Part shown: positions 1 to 5,699 of the stretch, piece after piece
How the letters are laid out: each line of letters begins with the position of its first letter
Numbering within the stretch: position 1 is the stretch's first letter
Origin: Actinomycetes bacterium
Lineage (GTDB): Bacteria > Actinomycetota > Actinomycetes > Mycobacteriales > Mycobacteriaceae
Assembly (NCBI GenBank): GCA_023416315.1
Contig: JAEZIA010000113.1
Coordinates: 1 to 16,735, forward strand
Direction: 5' to 3'
Length of the DNA: 16,735 bases
Notes under the pieces: model-generated
What the model was told of the DNA's origin: nothing
The model's database searches: none
The model's input: only the letters and a program-made list of their open reading frames with translations
Program-made: the position numbers and the translations under genes

Positions 1-625
1 AGGACTCGACGACGTTGACGTCACCGCCGAAGTCGTAGCGCCAGACGTGGTCGAGGATCTTGGGCTTGCTCAGCACGGTGCCCGCGTTGATCACGAAGTA
101 GCGCAGCAGGGTGAACTCGGTCGGTGACAGCGAGACCGGTTCACCGGCCTTCCACACCTCGTGGGTGTCCTCGTCGAGTTCGATATCGGCGAAGCTCAGC
201 CGCGAATTGCGCGGCTCCTCGATGCCTTTGCCCGCTCGACGCAGGATGACCCGCAACCGGGCGACGACCTCTTCGAGGCTGAACGGCTTGGTCACGTAGT
301 CGTCACCGCCGAGGGTCAGACCCGCGATCTTGTCCTGCAGGCTGTCACGCGCGGTCAAAAACAGCGCGGGCGCGTCGATCCCGTCGGCCCGCAACCGGCG
401 CAGCACTCCGAACCCGTCCATGCCGGGCATCATCACGTCGAGGATCACCGCGTCGGGGCGGACCTCGCGAGCACGGTCGAGCGCGGCGGGTCCGCTGGAT
501 GCGGTGTGGACTTCGAAACCCTGGAACTTCAGGCTTACCGACAGTAACTCCACGATGTTGGTTTCATCGTCGACGACGAGGACACGTGCCTCGGGCTTTA
601 ATTCAGTTGTGACAGGAGCGGCCAT
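1..625 (-). CDS. phoP: PhoP, OmpR-family response regulator (3' end beyond window)
   Basis: This is the response regulator of the PhoPR two-component system, which in mycobacteria controls virulence-lipid, pH and secretion genes. Translating the minus strand from the ATG at 625 gives 208 residues with no stop. A receiver domain comes first (VLVVDDE near residues 15-21, phospho-acceptor in VILDVMMPG, conserved K in YVTKPF). An OmpR-type winged helix follows (SPTEFTLLRYF, LSKPKILDHVW) and is cut after VNVVES. As I remember M. tuberculosis PhoP, the receiver and linker are almost identical, and about 30-35 C-terminal residues are missing. The start is supported by a purine-rich GAGAGGAA about 8 bases upstream. 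An ATG further upstream is followed at once by a stop. The gene is divergent from the decapeptide-repeat gene, and a PhoP box lies about 45 bp upstream of its start, so autoregulation is expected. The sensor phoR would lie beyond the left edge. Confidence 0.97.
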   Translation of the reverse strand, partial: MAAPVTTELKPEARVLVVDDETNIVELLSVSLKFQGFEVHTASSGPAALDRAREVRPDAVILDVMMPGMDGFGVLRRLRADGIDAPALFLTARDSLQDKIAGLTLGGDDYVTKPFSLEEVVARLRVILRRAGKGIEEPRNSRLSFADIELDEDTHEVWKAGEPVSLSPTEFTLLRYFVINAGTVLSKPKILDHVWRYDFGGDVNVVES

Positions 626-669
626 GCTGACAATTTCCTCTCACATTGTTGGAGTGAGGCTGCCTGGGC

Positions 670-687
670 GCTGTGAGCTTGCTGTGA
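670..687 (-). promoter_or_regulatory. phoP: PhoP box (two 7-bp direct repeats)
   Basis: On the minus strand the site reads TCACAGC-AAGC-TCACAGC: two identical 7-mers separated by 4 bp, the arrangement known for mycobacterial PhoP sites. It lies about 45 bp upstream of the phoP ATG and about 66 bp upstream of the divergent gene at 754, so it could act on both. A weaker half-site in the same orientation (TCACTCC, 657-651) lies 12 bp nearer phoP, like the extra repeats described in the M. tuberculosis phoP promoter. The repeats are seen directly; binding is inferred. Confidence 0.85.
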
Positions 688-741
688 GTTCATTATCGCG
701 CGGTTTGGCCGATACCTCCGGTTACAGGCTTTTTCCGCTCC

Positions 742-753
742 TACACTTGTGAA
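742..753 (+). promoter_or_regulatory. Probable -10 element of a leaderless transcript
   Basis: TACACT (742-747) ends 6 bases before the ATG at 754, and there is no Shine-Dalgarno sequence. This spacing places transcription start at or beside the start codon, as in leaderless mycobacterial genes. No convincing -35 hexamer is visible 16-18 bp upstream. Confidence 0.5.
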
Positions 754-1500
754 ATGGATCTGGCGAAGACGCTGGTAGGGATCGCGAGCACACCGGTCAA
801 GGTGGGGCTGGCCGCCGCCGAAGCGGGCCTCGATGTCGCCAAAGCCGGCCTTGACCTCACCAAACAGGCGTTGGGTGACGCCGGCGTGGCCGGGTCGCCG
901 AGTTCGGTGGCCCAGATGTTGGGCCTCGAGGACACCATCGCGCGGGCGAACAAACTCGCCCAACTGCTCGACGATGACGCGCCGCTGGGCCGGGCGCTGG
1001 CCCCGGACGGTCCGTTGGATCGGCTGATGCGTCCGGGTGGATTGATCGACCGGGTCACCGCGCCGGACGGGGTGCTCGACCGGTTGACCGCCGAGGGCGG
1101 CGGGCTGGAGCGGTCGTTGGCGCCCGGCGGTCTGGTCGACCAGCTATTGGACGAGGACGGCCTGGTCGAGCGGATCCTCGGCGAGGACGGGCTGGCCGAC
1201 CGGTTGATGGCCGAGGGCGGACTGGTCGAGAAGCTGACCGCACGCAACGGCCCGCTGGAGCAGTTGGCCGACGTCGCCGACACCTTGAACCGGTTGGCAC
1301 CGGGGCTGGAGGCGCTGGCGCCGACGATCGAGACGCTGCGCGAGGCGGTCACCACGCTGAGTCTGGTGGTCAATCCGCTCAGCAATATCGCCGACCGGAT
1401 CCCGATCCCCGGCCGCCGCCGCAGCTATCCGCCGCCCCGCACGATCGGCACCGAGCGGGTGCGCAGCGAGCGGTTGGTCATCGACGACGACGAGCAGTGA
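754..1500 (+). CDS. Decapeptide-repeat protein of unknown function (Rv0756c-like by context)
   Basis: The protein has 248 residues and no enzyme motif that I recognise. Residues 1-45 form an amphipathic Ala/Leu-rich helix region. From about residue 75 to 165 there are roughly ten copies of a 10-residue repeat of the form [DG]G-[LP]-[LVI]-[DE]-[RQK]-[LV]-xxx, for example GPLDRLMRPG, GLIDRVTAPD and GLVERILGED. A second helical stretch follows (about 166-215), then a basic and acidic tail with RRRSYPPPR and DDDEQ. There is no signal peptide or clear membrane segment. The divergent position beside phoP matches the place of the conserved hypothetical Rv0756c in M. tuberculosis; I infer orthology from that and from the similar length. 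The repeats suggest a helical-hairpin or solenoid scaffold, which is inference. The PhoP box in the shared promoter could link its expression to PhoPR. Confidence 0.85.
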   Translation: MDLAKTLVGIASTPVKVGLAAAEAGLDVAKAGLDLTKQALGDAGVAGSPSSVAQMLGLEDTIARANKLAQLLDDDAPLGRALAPDGPLDRLMRPGGLIDRVTAPDGVLDRLTAEGGGLERSLAPGGLVDQLLDEDGLVERILGEDGLADRLMAEGGLVEKLTARNGPLEQLADVADTLNRLAPGLEALAPTIETLREAVTTLSLVVNPLSNIADRIPIPGRRRSYPPPRTIGTERVRSERLVIDDDEQ

Positions 1501-1516
1501 CTTCGCTAGTCTGTTA

Positions 1517-1543
1517 GTCGGCTCGGACCTCGGTCCGGCCGAC
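1517..1543 (+). terminator. Strong hairpin between the repeat gene and the tRNA
   Basis: GTCGGC-T-CGGACC-TC-GGTCCG-GCCGAC forms a stem of up to 12 bp with one bulged T and a tiny loop. It lies 17 bases after the stop codon of the gene at 754-1500 and ends 2 bases before the tRNA. No T-run follows, so it is either a U-less mycobacterial terminator or a structure in the tRNA 5' leader. Confidence 0.5.
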
Positions 1544-1545
1544 CT

Positions 1546-1617
1546 GCCTCCTTAGCTCAGTGGTAGAGCAACATACTTGTAATATGTAGGTCATCGGTTC
1601 AATCCCGATAGGGGGCT
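1546..1617 (+). tRNA. tRNA-Thr (anticodon TGT)
   Basis: A full cloverleaf can be drawn. The acceptor stem is GCCTCCT (1546-1552) with AGGGGGC (1610-1616), including one T-G pair. The D stem is GCTC/GAGC, the anticodon stem ACATA/TATGT, and the loop CTTGTAA has TGT at 1578-1580, reading ACA codons. The variable loop is AGGTC, and the T arm is ATCGG-TTCAATC-CCGAT. The discriminator base is T and CCA is not encoded. The 3' end overlaps the end of the convergent tetR gene. Confidence 0.96.
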
Positions 1618-2213
1618 CTCGGATTGAGCATCGCGAGCAGCATATCCACGAGCTCCTCGGCGTCCGTCTGCCACTTGTCGGTGTGCAGCAGGCCGCTTGC
1701 CTCGAGTCCGGCGGCGCCGTGCACGCCGGTCAACAGGATTGCCGAGCAGCGTTGTGCGTCCTCCGCGCCGACCGCGGCAGCGACGATGGCCAGGAACTCT
1801 TCGCACATTCGTTGCGCGGCCCGCACCACCGCGGTCGGATCCGCGGCCGGCGCGGTGAACATCAGCCGGTAGAGGTGCGGCTGCCTACGGCTGACCGTGA
1901 TGACGTCGAGCAGTGCGGCGCGCAAGGACTCCTTCGGCGAAGACGCGGCGTCCGAGCTGAGTTCCGCCATGCGGTCACCGATCCGCTGCCACCCCTCCGC
2001 GGCCACCGCCACAAGCAAGCTTTCTTTGTCGGTGAAGTGCCGGTATGGCGCACCGCGACTGACACCCGCCCCCGCGCCGACCTCGCGCAGTGTCACGGCA
2101 TCGGGTCCGCCGCGGTCGAGCAGACCGGCGGCCTCGTCGAGCAGGGCGCGTCGGGTCGCGGCGGCAGATTCGATGCGGCGCACAGAAACTCCAATCTGAG
2201 TTGACACTGTCAT
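1599..2213 (-). CDS. TetR/AcrR-family transcriptional regulator
   Basis: This is a one-component repressor-type regulator of 204 residues, the usual TetR length. The N-terminal helix-turn-helix is visible at about residues 37-67 (TLREVGAGAGVSRGAPYRHFTDKESLL), with the typical YRHF and K-E-S/A-L residues. The C-terminal half is the variable ligand-binding and dimerisation domain. I chose the ATG at 2213 because it mirrors the start of the divergent SDR gene and lies inside the shared operator; the open frame continues upstream, but only as antisense to the SDR. The 22-bp gap and the symmetric operator imply that it controls itself and the SDR. The last codons and the TGA (1601-1599) lie opposite the 3' part of tRNA-Thr. 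The ligand is unknown. Confidence 0.92.
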   Translation of the reverse strand: MTVSTQIGVSVRRIESAAATRRALLDEAAGLLDRGGPDAVTLREVGAGAGVSRGAPYRHFTDKESLLVAVAAEGWQRIGDRMAELSSDAASSPKESLRAALLDVITVSRRQPHLYRLMFTAPAADPTAVVRAAQRMCEEFLAIVAAAVGAEDAQRCSAILLTGVHGAAGLEASGLLHTDKWQTDAEELVDMLLAMLNPRAPYRD

Positions 2214-2248
2214 CTTAGCGAGTAGCGTCTTTGAGATGACAATGTCAA
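2201..2248. promoter_or_regulatory. Mirror-symmetric divergent operator/promoter of tetR and SDR
   Basis: Two palindromes, TGACA-C-TGTCA (centre 2207) and TGACA-A-TGTCA (centre 2242), sit 35 bp apart and are arms of a larger inverted repeat. Each covers the start codon of one gene and carries a TTGACA that can serve as -35 of the other: TTGACA at 2201-2206, 16 bp, then TAGCGT (2223-2228) toward the SDR; and TTGACA at 2248-2243, 18 bp, then the weaker TACTCG toward tetR. Neither gene has a Shine-Dalgarno, so both transcripts are probably leaderless. A bound TetR would cover a -35 and a start site at each palindrome. Confidence 0.8.
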
Positions 2249-3102
2249 CCCAAGTGCCGCTCGCCGTCGTCACCGGCACCTCAAGCGGTATCGGTGCGGC
2301 CACCGCACGCGCACTGGCCCGGCGCGGGTTCCACGTCTTGGCAGGCGTGCGACGCGATGTCGACGCCGACGCGATCCGCGGCCCCGGTGTCGAACCGGTC
2401 ATCCTCGACGTCACCGATTCCGAGCACATCGCGGCACTTGCCGACCGGGTGCGTACCGACCCGCAGGCGCGGCCGCTGCGCGCGCTGGTGAACAACGCCG
2501 CGATCCAAATCAACATCCCAGTCGAGGCCTTCGCCATCGACCGGTGGCGAATGATGTTCGAAGTCAATCTCTTCGGACCCGTCGCCATCACCCAGGCACT
2601 GCTGCCCCACCTGCTCGCCGGCAAGGGCCGCGTCGTCAACGTCAGCTCGGTGGGCGGCAAGGTCGCGATGGCCGCGTACGGCCCGTATGCCGCAACGAAG
2701 TTCGCACTCGAAGCGGTCAGCGATTCGCTGCGGCGGGAATTGGCCCCGAGCGGAGTGCGAGTGGTGGTCGTCGAACCCGGCGCCATCCGCACCCGCATGC
2801 TCAACAGCGCTACGGCCGGCGCCGATGAGGTGATCGCCGCCATGCCGCCCGAGCTACGCCGGCGCTACAGCGCACTGGTTCAGGCCGTCAACGGCCAGGC
2901 CGCCGCATCCACCGAGTCCGGCTTGCCCGCGGACGCGGCGGCTGCGGTGATCGCCACAGCGGTTATGACGCGCCGACCACGCACCCGCTACACAGTCGGG
3001 CGCGATGCCGCGATGATCACCACGATGACCCGGTTCCTGTCCGATCGGGCACTCGACCACATCCTCGTCATGGCCCTTCGTCCCCACTACGTCGGCCGCT
3101 GA
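2236..3102 (+). CDS. Classical short-chain dehydrogenase/reductase (SDR)
   Basis: This is an NAD(P)(H)-dependent oxidoreductase of 288 residues. The cofactor motif TGTSSGIG is at 13-20, NNAA at 86-89, and the catalytic set is N111, S137/S138, Y151 and K155 (YAATK). Arg39-Arg40 after the second strand suggests NADPH preference (inference). The PGAIRTRM segment after the active site is typical of SDRs that act on alcohols, ketones or steroid-like substrates; the substrate cannot be read. ATG 2236 and ATG 2242 are both possible starts. There is no ribosome binding site and the promoter geometry favours 2236. The N-terminus MTMSTQ mirrors MTVSTQ of the divergent TetR because both lie in the same inverted repeat. 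It is probably the main target of that regulator. Confidence 0.93.
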   Translation: MTMSTQVPLAVVTGTSSGIGAATARALARRGFHVLAGVRRDVDADAIRGPGVEPVILDVTDSEHIAALADRVRTDPQARPLRALVNNAAIQINIPVEAFAIDRWRMMFEVNLFGPVAITQALLPHLLAGKGRVVNVSSVGGKVAMAAYGPYAATKFALEAVSDSLRRELAPSGVRVVVVEPGAIRTRMLNSATAGADEVIAAMPPELRRRYSALVQAVNGQAAASTESGLPADAAAAVIATAVMTRRPRTRYTVGRDAAMITTMTRFLSDRALDHILVMALRPHYVGR

Positions 3103-3113
3103 GCCACAATCCG

Positions 3114-3128
3114 GCGCGAACTTCGCGC
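3114..3128. terminator. Palindrome after the SDR gene, possible terminator
   Basis: GCGCGAA-C-TTCGCGC is a perfect 15-bp palindrome starting 12 bases after the SDR stop. As RNA it would fold as a GCGCG/CGCGC stem with a 5-base loop. No T-run follows, so termination is only possible, not shown. Confidence 0.4.
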
Positions 3129-3135
3129 GCAAGTA

Positions 3136-3165
3136 TTACCGCTGAGGGCAATTTCAGCTTAAGAT
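3136..3165 (+). promoter_or_regulatory. Possible promoter of the metallopeptidase gene
   Basis: TTACCG (3136-3141), 18 bp, TAAGAT (3160-3165). The -10 is good and the -35 weak. Transcription starting near 3172 would give a leader of about 110 bases that contains the two hairpins described at 3177-3249. Confidence 0.4.
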
Positions 3166-3176
3166 TCGCTGAGAAA

Positions 3177-3249
3177 GCAAACGGGTGCCCGTCCGTTCCA
3201 CGGGTGTGGCACCCTCATCGGGGGGTTTGCCTGAAGTCCGCCGACTTCA
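3177..3249 (+). promoter_or_regulatory. Structured 5' leader: compound stem plus second hairpin
   Basis: The first element stacks three helices: GCAAAC (3177-3182) with GTTTGC (3225-3230), GGGTGCC (3183-3189) with GGCACCC (3208-3214), and CCGT (3193-3196) with ACGG (3200-3203). A 10-base G-rich bulge (3215-3224) lies on the 3' side. Directly after it comes TGAAGTC-CGCC-GACTTCA (3232-3249), a perfect 7-bp hairpin. The ribosome binding site AAGGCGG and ATG 3283 follow. It does not match the consensus of any riboswitch class I remember. The function is unknown; the pairing itself is seen directly. Confidence 0.55.
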
Positions 3250-3282
3250 TGGGCAACAGCGGATGCAGAAGGCGGTACTTTC

Positions 3283-5025
3283 ATGGCAAATGTCCAGCGT
3301 AGTGCGCGGGCGGGTGCGGCGGCCGTCGCACTGGGCCTGTCCCTGGTGTGGCCCTCGGTAGCCATTGCCAGCGCGGACAGCCCTGACCAGGGTCCGTCTT
3401 CGACGTCGGCCGGCCCGGCAAAGCCGAGCGGAACCGCCCGGTCGGCTCGCACCACCAAGCCCAGCCACGACAGCGCCTCGTCGTCGTCGGCAAAGACCCC
3501 CTCGGCCGCCGCCAGCCCCGCGCGTAAGCCGGCCTCAGCGGCGCGCATCCGTCCCATCACCCCCACTGCGACCCCGGCGCAAAAGCCGAAGGCCCAGTCC
3601 AGCCGAACAGTCTCCGGGGCGGCCACTCCCGAACCCGTCAGCGACACAACCGCCGCCGCGCCGACCGCAGACACCCAGCAGCCGGCCACCAGCACCGCCG
3701 AGACCTCGTCCACCCCGGCCAAGACCACGACTGCCGCCAAGATCACCGCGCTGCAAATCCCCACCGCGAGCGCCACCGGTGGCTTGCCCATCGACGACTT
3801 CACCGGCCTGCTCAGCTCGCTGCAGGGACTGTTCGACGGCGCCGCGCTGCTGGTGCGCCGCAGCTTGTTCAACGAGGCACCCAGGCTGTCCCCGGTGGTG
3901 GCCACCGTCGAGACATCCGAACCGATTTACGGCAACTTCGGAGCGGTGGACCCCGAGGGCGACCGGCTGGTCTACAAGGTGACTCGGCAGGCGCAATACG
4001 GCGAGGTTGTCATCGTCGACCCCGCAACGGGGGCCTACAAGTACACCCCCAATGAGGACTTCCGAGGCGTCGACTCCTTCGTCGTCTCCGCCACCGACGT
4101 CGGTCCGCACATCAACCTGCTGAACTGGTTCCGGACCCCCAGCACGTACGCAGCGGGCGCCGTCTATCAGGAAGGTGCGCCGCGGATCACGTACACCTTC
4201 ACCTACGGAAGCGGCTCGCAGTTCTGGTCCAGCGCGGCCCGGGCCGAGTTGGCGGCCACCGCGATCCACCTGTCCAGCTATTTCGAGCCCGCGGACGACG
4301 TCAACATCACCTACAAGGTCACCGGCCAGTACTCGTTGATGGGCGGGACGCTGGCCTCGGCCGGCAGCGATCTGATCGGTGAGGGCGACGGCTTCTTCCC
4401 GACCGTGGTCCAGCACAAGATCATCACCGGCGAAGACGTCAACGGTGCGGAAGCCGACGGCACGATCGACTGGAACTTCGGCTACGCCTGGGGCTATAAC
4501 ACGGTGACCGGCGGCCAGTACGACTTCCGGTCGACGGCACTGCACGAACTGCTGCACACCTACGGCTTCCTGTCGGTCGTCGACCGCGCGGGCAACAACT
4601 CGGTGCCGACCTGGACCGACTTCGATCAGTACATCGTCACCTCGAACGGCACCTCGGTGTTCGACGGCAACACCTTCAAAACCGCCTACAACTCGAACCT
4701 GACCGGCGGGGGCGGCGGCCTGTACTTCGGCGGCGAAAACGCGAAGGCGGCCAACGGCGGCAACCCGGTGAAGCTTTACACCCCGAACCCGTGGGAGTCC
4801 GGCAGTTCGATGTCCCATCTCGACGACTACACGTTCACCGGCATCTTCGAGAAGCTGATGAACGCCACCTCGGACACCGGGCTCGGAATACGCACGCTGA
4901 GTCCCATCGAGATCGGCATCATGAAGGACCTCGGCTACACGATGGTGTCGCAATCCACCGGTGTCGCAGTCCTGTTCATCAGCCTGATGCTGGTCCGCCG
5001 CCGCAAGCGCCTCGTGAGCGCCTGA
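3283..5025 (+). CDS. Secreted leishmanolysin-like zinc metallopeptidase with cadherin-like domain
   Basis: The protein has 580 residues. The N-terminus carries a Sec signal peptide, probably cut after A29-S-A31. A Ser/Thr/Pro/Ala-rich, disordered linker follows (about 32-165). A cadherin/VCBS-like beta domain (about 199-275) contains VDPEGDRLVYKV, GAYKYTPNEDFRGVDSF. The catalytic domain (about 295-555) has H421-E-L-L-H425-T-Y-G428. The metzincin position for the third ligand is S431 rather than His. H512 in SMSHLDD, followed by M526, instead fits the leishmanolysin pattern of a distant third histidine and Met-turn. The end is a short hydrophobic stretch (about 560-574) followed by RRRKR, which suggests membrane anchoring. 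AAGGCGG lies 7 bases before the ATG. It converges on a lipoprotein gene 2 bases away. The substrate is unknown; protease activity is inferred from the motifs. Confidence 0.85.
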   Translation: MANVQRSARAGAAAVALGLSLVWPSVAIASADSPDQGPSSTSAGPAKPSGTARSARTTKPSHDSASSSSAKTPSAAASPARKPASAARIRPITPTATPAQKPKAQSSRTVSGAATPEPVSDTTAAAPTADTQQPATSTAETSSTPAKTTTAAKITALQIPTASATGGLPIDDFTGLLSSLQGLFDGAALLVRRSLFNEAPRLSPVVATVETSEPIYGNFGAVDPEGDRLVYKVTRQAQYGEVVIVDPATGAYKYTPNEDFRGVDSFVVSATDVGPHINLLNWFRTPSTYAAGAVYQEGAPRITYTFTYGSGSQFWSSAARAELAATAIHLSSYFEPADDVNITYKVTGQYSLMGGTLASAGSDLIGEGDGFFPTVVQHKIITGEDVNGAEADGTIDWNFGYAWGYNTVTGGQYDFRSTALHELLHTYGFLSVVDRAGNNSVPTWTDFDQYIVTSNGTSVFDGNTFKTAYNSNLTGGGGGLYFGGENAKAANGGNPVKLYTPNPWESGSSMSHLDDYTFTGIFEKLMNATSDTGLGIRTLSPIEIGIMKDLGYTMVSQSTGVAVLFISLMLVRRRKRLVSA

Positions 5026-5027
5026 CC

Positions 5028-5420
5028 TCAGTTGTTGCTGCTCGGGCAGCTCACGGTCAGGAACACGGTGGTGTCGGCCGGCGGATGATCACCGCGCAAC
5101 CCGTCGACGCCGGTGATCTTGCACGCTGACAGCGCGCTGTTCTTGTCGCCGTCGCCGATGTTGATCTGGACAAGATAGCCCTGGCTCTGCAATGCCAGCA
5201 CTCCGTCGGCGGCGTTCTGGTTCTGGTTGAACGCCCGCGGCGGCATCTGGACGATGCCCTTCTCGGTCGGTGACGGCGCCGGCTTACCGGTCGAAGCGCC
5301 GCCAGAGGTCGTGGTGGCGGGGCTCTCGTCCGACGACTGACCGCACGCCGCCGAAAGACCCACTGCCCCAATCACTAACGCGAGTCCTGCAGTCCGCGCG
5401 AACTGACGATGCTTGACCAT
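5028..5420 (-). CDS. Small putative lipoprotein, PASTA-like C-terminal domain
   Basis: From ATG 5420 the protein has 130 residues. The signal peptide is MVKHRQFARTAGLALVIGAVGL, ending in a lipobox-like SAAC. The Ser at -3 is weaker than the usual Leu/Val, so lipidation is likely but not certain. A Ser/Thr/Pro-rich spacer follows, then a compact domain (about 60-130): ADGVLALQSQGYLVQIN, then SACKITGVDGL and VFLTVSCPSSNN. Two Cys in that domain could pair. The alternation of helix and strand resembles PASTA-type modules seen in mycobacterial lipoproteins, but I cannot name the family. In-frame starts at 5432 (ATG) and 5456 (TTG) are possible; 5420 leaves the most typical signal peptide. A broken paralogue lies immediately upstream. 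Confidence 0.8.
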   Translation of the reverse strand: MVKHRQFARTAGLALVIGAVGLSAACGQSSDESPATTTSGGASTGKPAPSPTEKGIVQMPPRAFNQNQNAADGVLALQSQGYLVQINIGDGDKNSALSACKITGVDGLRGDHPPADTTVFLTVSCPSSNN

Positions 5421-5524
5421 GACCCGGAACATATCCGGCCACACCGGGGGCGCCAACCCGATAGGGCCATCCGGGCGGCTACGTCAGGAAGTGTTCGTCT
5501 CGGCGCAACCTCGTCGACACTGGC

Positions 5525-5652
5525 CTAGTTCGTCGGGCTGTTGTTGCTCGGCGGCCAGGACAGGTCGACGTACACGGACTGGAACTGCCCCACTGGGAAG
5601 GGGCCACGGACCCGTCGGACGGATGCCGGTCACCTCGCACGCCGATTCTCCC
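5525..5652 (-). pseudogene. Broken paralogue of the adjacent lipoprotein (C-terminal fragment)
   Basis: On the minus strand, one frame reads GESACEVTGIRPTGPWPLPSG and the frame one base away continues QFQSVYVDLSWPPSNNSPTN followed by TAG (5527-5525). Together these match the end of the neighbouring lipoprotein: SACKITGV against SACEVTGI, VFLTVSCPSSNN against VYVDLSWPPSNN. The frame change falls at a run of four C on the plus strand (5588-5591), so one base added or lost joins the two parts. A TGA stops the frame five codons before the conserved Cys, and no signal peptide is present. This looks like a decayed tandem duplicate. The rest of 5421-5699 shows no other gene. Confidence 0.7.
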
Positions 5653-5699
5653 GCTCATGGGCCGACGGCGGGGCCGGACGCGGAGGTGTGATCGCGGCG

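Noticed and set aside
1546..3102. Integrated element bounded by attL/attR at tRNA-Thr
   Set aside because: No integrase, transposase or repeat of the tRNA 3' end is seen in the window.
3177..3249. Known riboswitch (c-di-AMP ydaO, c-di-GMP GEMM, SAM-IV)
   Set aside because: GC-rich stems and AAAC runs are suggestive, but the conserved core bases of these classes as I remember them do not align; left as an unassigned leader.
4543..4575. Metzincin (HExxHxxGxxH) zinc site
   Set aside because: The eleventh position is Ser431, not His or Asp; a leishmanolysin-type distant His512 fits better.
3535..4953. Long open frame of 472 codons on the minus strand, antisense to the metallopeptidase gene
   Set aside because: Its translation is low-complexity Val/Gly/Arg/Asp with no domain, as expected opposite GC-rich coding DNA. 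The plus strand has a signal peptide, HExxH and a ribosome binding site.
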